In this document: in pieces, positions 62,606-64,000 of the stretch
Position numbering within the stretch: position 1 is the stretch's first letter
Layout: the number at the start of each line of letters is the position of its first letter
Origin: Heterobilharzia americana
Taxonomy: Eukaryota; Platyhelminthes; Trematoda; Strigeidida; Schistosomatidae
Direction of reading: 5' to 3'
NCBI GenBank assembly: GCA_944470555.2
Contig: OX104130.1
Span: 50,749,491 to 50,813,490 of the forward strand
Length of the DNA: 64,000 nt
Notes under the pieces: generated by a model
What the model was told of the DNA's origin: nothing
Databases searched by the model: none
Seen by the model: the letters and a program-made list of their open reading frames with translations, nothing else
Made by a program: the position numbers and the translations under genes

Positions 62606-62681
62606 GTAAGTTGCTTTTCTGATTGAAAGTAGTGTTTTTGAATCTGCATTGCATAAATCTTCAGCTGAAATTCATATGCCA

Positions 62682-62894
62682 ACAGAAGTTGGAAATATGG
62701 AACATTGGATTCGGACCCAGTGGCTCAATGGTGACGCGCTGGCTGCGGAACCTGAAGGTCGTTGGTTCGATCCCTGGCGGGGTCGTGGGTGCGCACTGCT
62801 GAGGAGTCCCATACTAGGATGAAACAGCTGTCCAGTGCTCCTAGGTTTCCTTTGTTCCTCCAACTGATGTCAGTCTACGATGAATAACAACTTG
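62682..62894 (+). repeat. Hammerhead SINE, complete copy in intron 12
   Basis: AGAAGTTGGAAATATGGAAC start, CCCAGTGGCTCAATGGTGAC (A box), GTTGGTTCGATCCCTGGC (B box), hammerhead, 3' end CCAACTGATGTCAGTCTACG with ATGAATAACAAC. About 213 bp, sense to the gene, just downstream of exon 12. Near-identical to both arms of the 51.6-52.1 kb palindrome, so recently active. Confidence 0.9.
62793..62838 (+). ncRNA. Type I hammerhead ribozyme, nearly intact
   Basis: GCACTG, CTGAGGA, GTCC with loop CATACTA and GGAT, GAAA, CAGCTG, TC, CAGTGC. Core strands, helix I (6 bp) and cleavage site are intact. The only change from the 51.7-kb copy is the closing base of helix II next to GAAA (C to T, giving a G-U wobble), which may reduce activity. 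It lies in the sense strand of intron 12 and would be present in the pre-mRNA. Confidence 0.8.
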
Positions 62895-63164
62895 GAAGGT
62901 ATATTGTGTTAACTAGAAATTGTACTTCTGACAGAGAAGTGCTGAATTTATTTATAACACGATTTTATTATTTTTATGCGAAACTTATGGTAACCTATCA
63001 GATAAATGCATCCAGCTCCTTTTTACATTATAGACAACTTTTAAAAGCCAAGGGAATTGGTTTGTTTATTTATTTCTACTGTGAAACATGAACATATCCT
63101 TTATTTGCCGTCATTGATGTTTTGAATTCAGGTCTAGCATTTTTGTGTGGACCATATCAAGAAA
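62895..63164. other. Intron 12: nothing recognised
   Basis: AT-rich intron without repeats. Confidence 0.4.
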
Positions 63165-63169
63165 GCTAG

Positions 63170-63252
63170 TTTCGAAGTAGTATTCATCATGGACTGACAT
63201 CAGTTGGGGAACCATTGAAAATCTGATGTCAGTCCATGATGAATACTACTTC
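63170..63252. repeat. Perfect short fold-back of two SINE 3' ends
   Basis: GTAGTATTCATCATGGACTG with ACATCAG is followed, after about 19 nt, by its exact reverse complement (CTGATGTCAGTCCATGATGA and ATACTAC). Each arm is the SINE 3' terminus, so this is a minimal version of the inverted pairs at 41.9 and 51.9 kb. Confidence 0.85.
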
Positions 63253-63686
63253 TAAATTAAAAATCTCCATTCATCTCAAAAGCTAGTTTCATTTCGACAA
63301 CTGTTACAATTAGGATAACAGATGACCTCCAAGAAATTCACTGTCACAATGACATGTTACCTTGGTTCACACAAAGTTTTTGTATAGATTGAAACTATAA
63401 CCTTGACCTTTGACCCTTTGGTTATTATTAGATGAAAATGAAGTCACTCGTCTGTCTTTTTTGCCTGTGTCTGTAACCTGATGGGAGTAGACAGTAAACC
63501 CTATTGGTATGAAAAAGTGTAACCAATTGTGAACTGATGATTTTTAGTGACAACATACTGCTTTTTAAAATACTAGTTGCTAAACCTTTTCTTCTTAATC
63601 TACACCTTTTTTGCTTTGTTACTTAACATTTCTTATAGCCAGTTAGTCCTGTTCTTATTGGCCTTCGTTATTAACAGGACAAAATT
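63253..63686. other. Intron 12: nothing recognised
   Basis: No cadherin exon, repeat or other coding signal was identified. Confidence 0.4.
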
Positions 63687-63880
63687 GGTTGTTATTCATC
63701 GTAGACTGACATCAGTTGGAGGAACAAAGGAAACCTGGGAGCACTGGACAGCTGTTTTGTCCTAGTACAGGACTCCTCAACAGTGTGCACCTACGACCCC
63801 GCACCACCAGGGATCGAACCTGCGACCTTTGTTTCTTTGTTCCTCCAACTGATGTCAGTCTACGATGAGTAACAACTTGA
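63687..63880. repeat. Hammerhead SINE fold-back pair, asymmetric
   Basis: A minus-strand SINE part (63687-63828: 3' end, hammerhead, B-box-like GGTTCGATCCC) is joined to a short + strand 3' end (63829-63880: TTCCTCCAACTGATGTCAGT, CTACGATGAGTAACAACTTG). The right arm is only about 50 bp. The head-inward, 3'-outward arrangement is as in the other pairs. Confidence 0.8.
63741..63786 (-). ncRNA. Hammerhead ribozyme, decayed
   Basis: Minus strand: ACACTG, TTGAGGA (first core C lost), GTCC/GGAC stem, AAAA in place of GAAA, CAGCTGTC, CAGTGC. Two core changes should inactivate it. Confidence 0.7.
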
Positions 63881-64000
63881 AATATTTCCAAATCCCAACA
63901 ACTCCCTCAAAATTGGTTGTGGATAGTTTTATGTCGATGCGTGTAGAAACTTCATAAAAATTTATTTGAAAATATATCAGAAAATATGTTACACACCATC

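Overview
The window is AT-rich, intron-rich metazoan DNA packed with transposable elements. The repeats point to a blood fluke of the genus Schistosoma: RTE/SR2-type non-LTR retrotransposons with microsatellite tails, and tRNA-headed SINEs carrying type I hammerhead ribozymes of the kind known as SM-alpha. The genus is assigned from remembered repeat families; no database search was possible.

One protein-coding gene runs along the + strand. I traced twelve internal exons from 7184 to 62605. They join in phase with GT/AG sites into about 1,250 residues of tandem cadherin repeats: roughly nine complete and one partial EC domain, with recurrent DxNDN and LDRET motifs. No signal peptide, membrane segment or cytoplasmic tail lies in the window, so the gene extends past it on the 3' side, and past 7184 on the 5' side. 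The product is a large protocadherin/Fat/Dachsous-like adhesion receptor; the subfamily is not decided. Introns reach 12.5 kb. Exon 5 (39163-39283) carries a one-base deletion that breaks an otherwise intact frame.

Layout: 1-800, two tandem 3' ends of a non-LTR element ('family B'). 2.9-3.35 kb, a Penelope-like endonuclease relic. 3.8-5.5 kb, a family B relic. 7.2-9.9 kb, exons 1-2. 10-22 kb, a 12.5-kb intron with a near full-length but broken RTE element (+, 12.0-15.3 kb) and a 5'-truncated inverted RTE copy (17.8-20.2 kb) inserted into an older family B relic. 22.4-26.7 kb, exons 3-4. 26.7-39.2 kb, a second giant intron with SINEs, a (TA)29 tract and an unclassified block at 31.9-32.9 kb. 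39.2-50.3 kb, exons 5-8, with two near-identical inverted family B copies around exon 7. 50.3-64 kb, exons 9-12, with several SINE copies in fold-back pairs.

The most notable non-gene signal is the collection of hammerhead ribozyme sequences in at least two SINE families. One copy (51692-51737, minus) keeps the full catalytic core. It lies in one arm of a palindrome of about 465 bp made of two head-to-head SINEs. The same fold-back arrangement, heads inward and 3' ends outward, recurs near 41.9, 63.2 and 63.8 kb.
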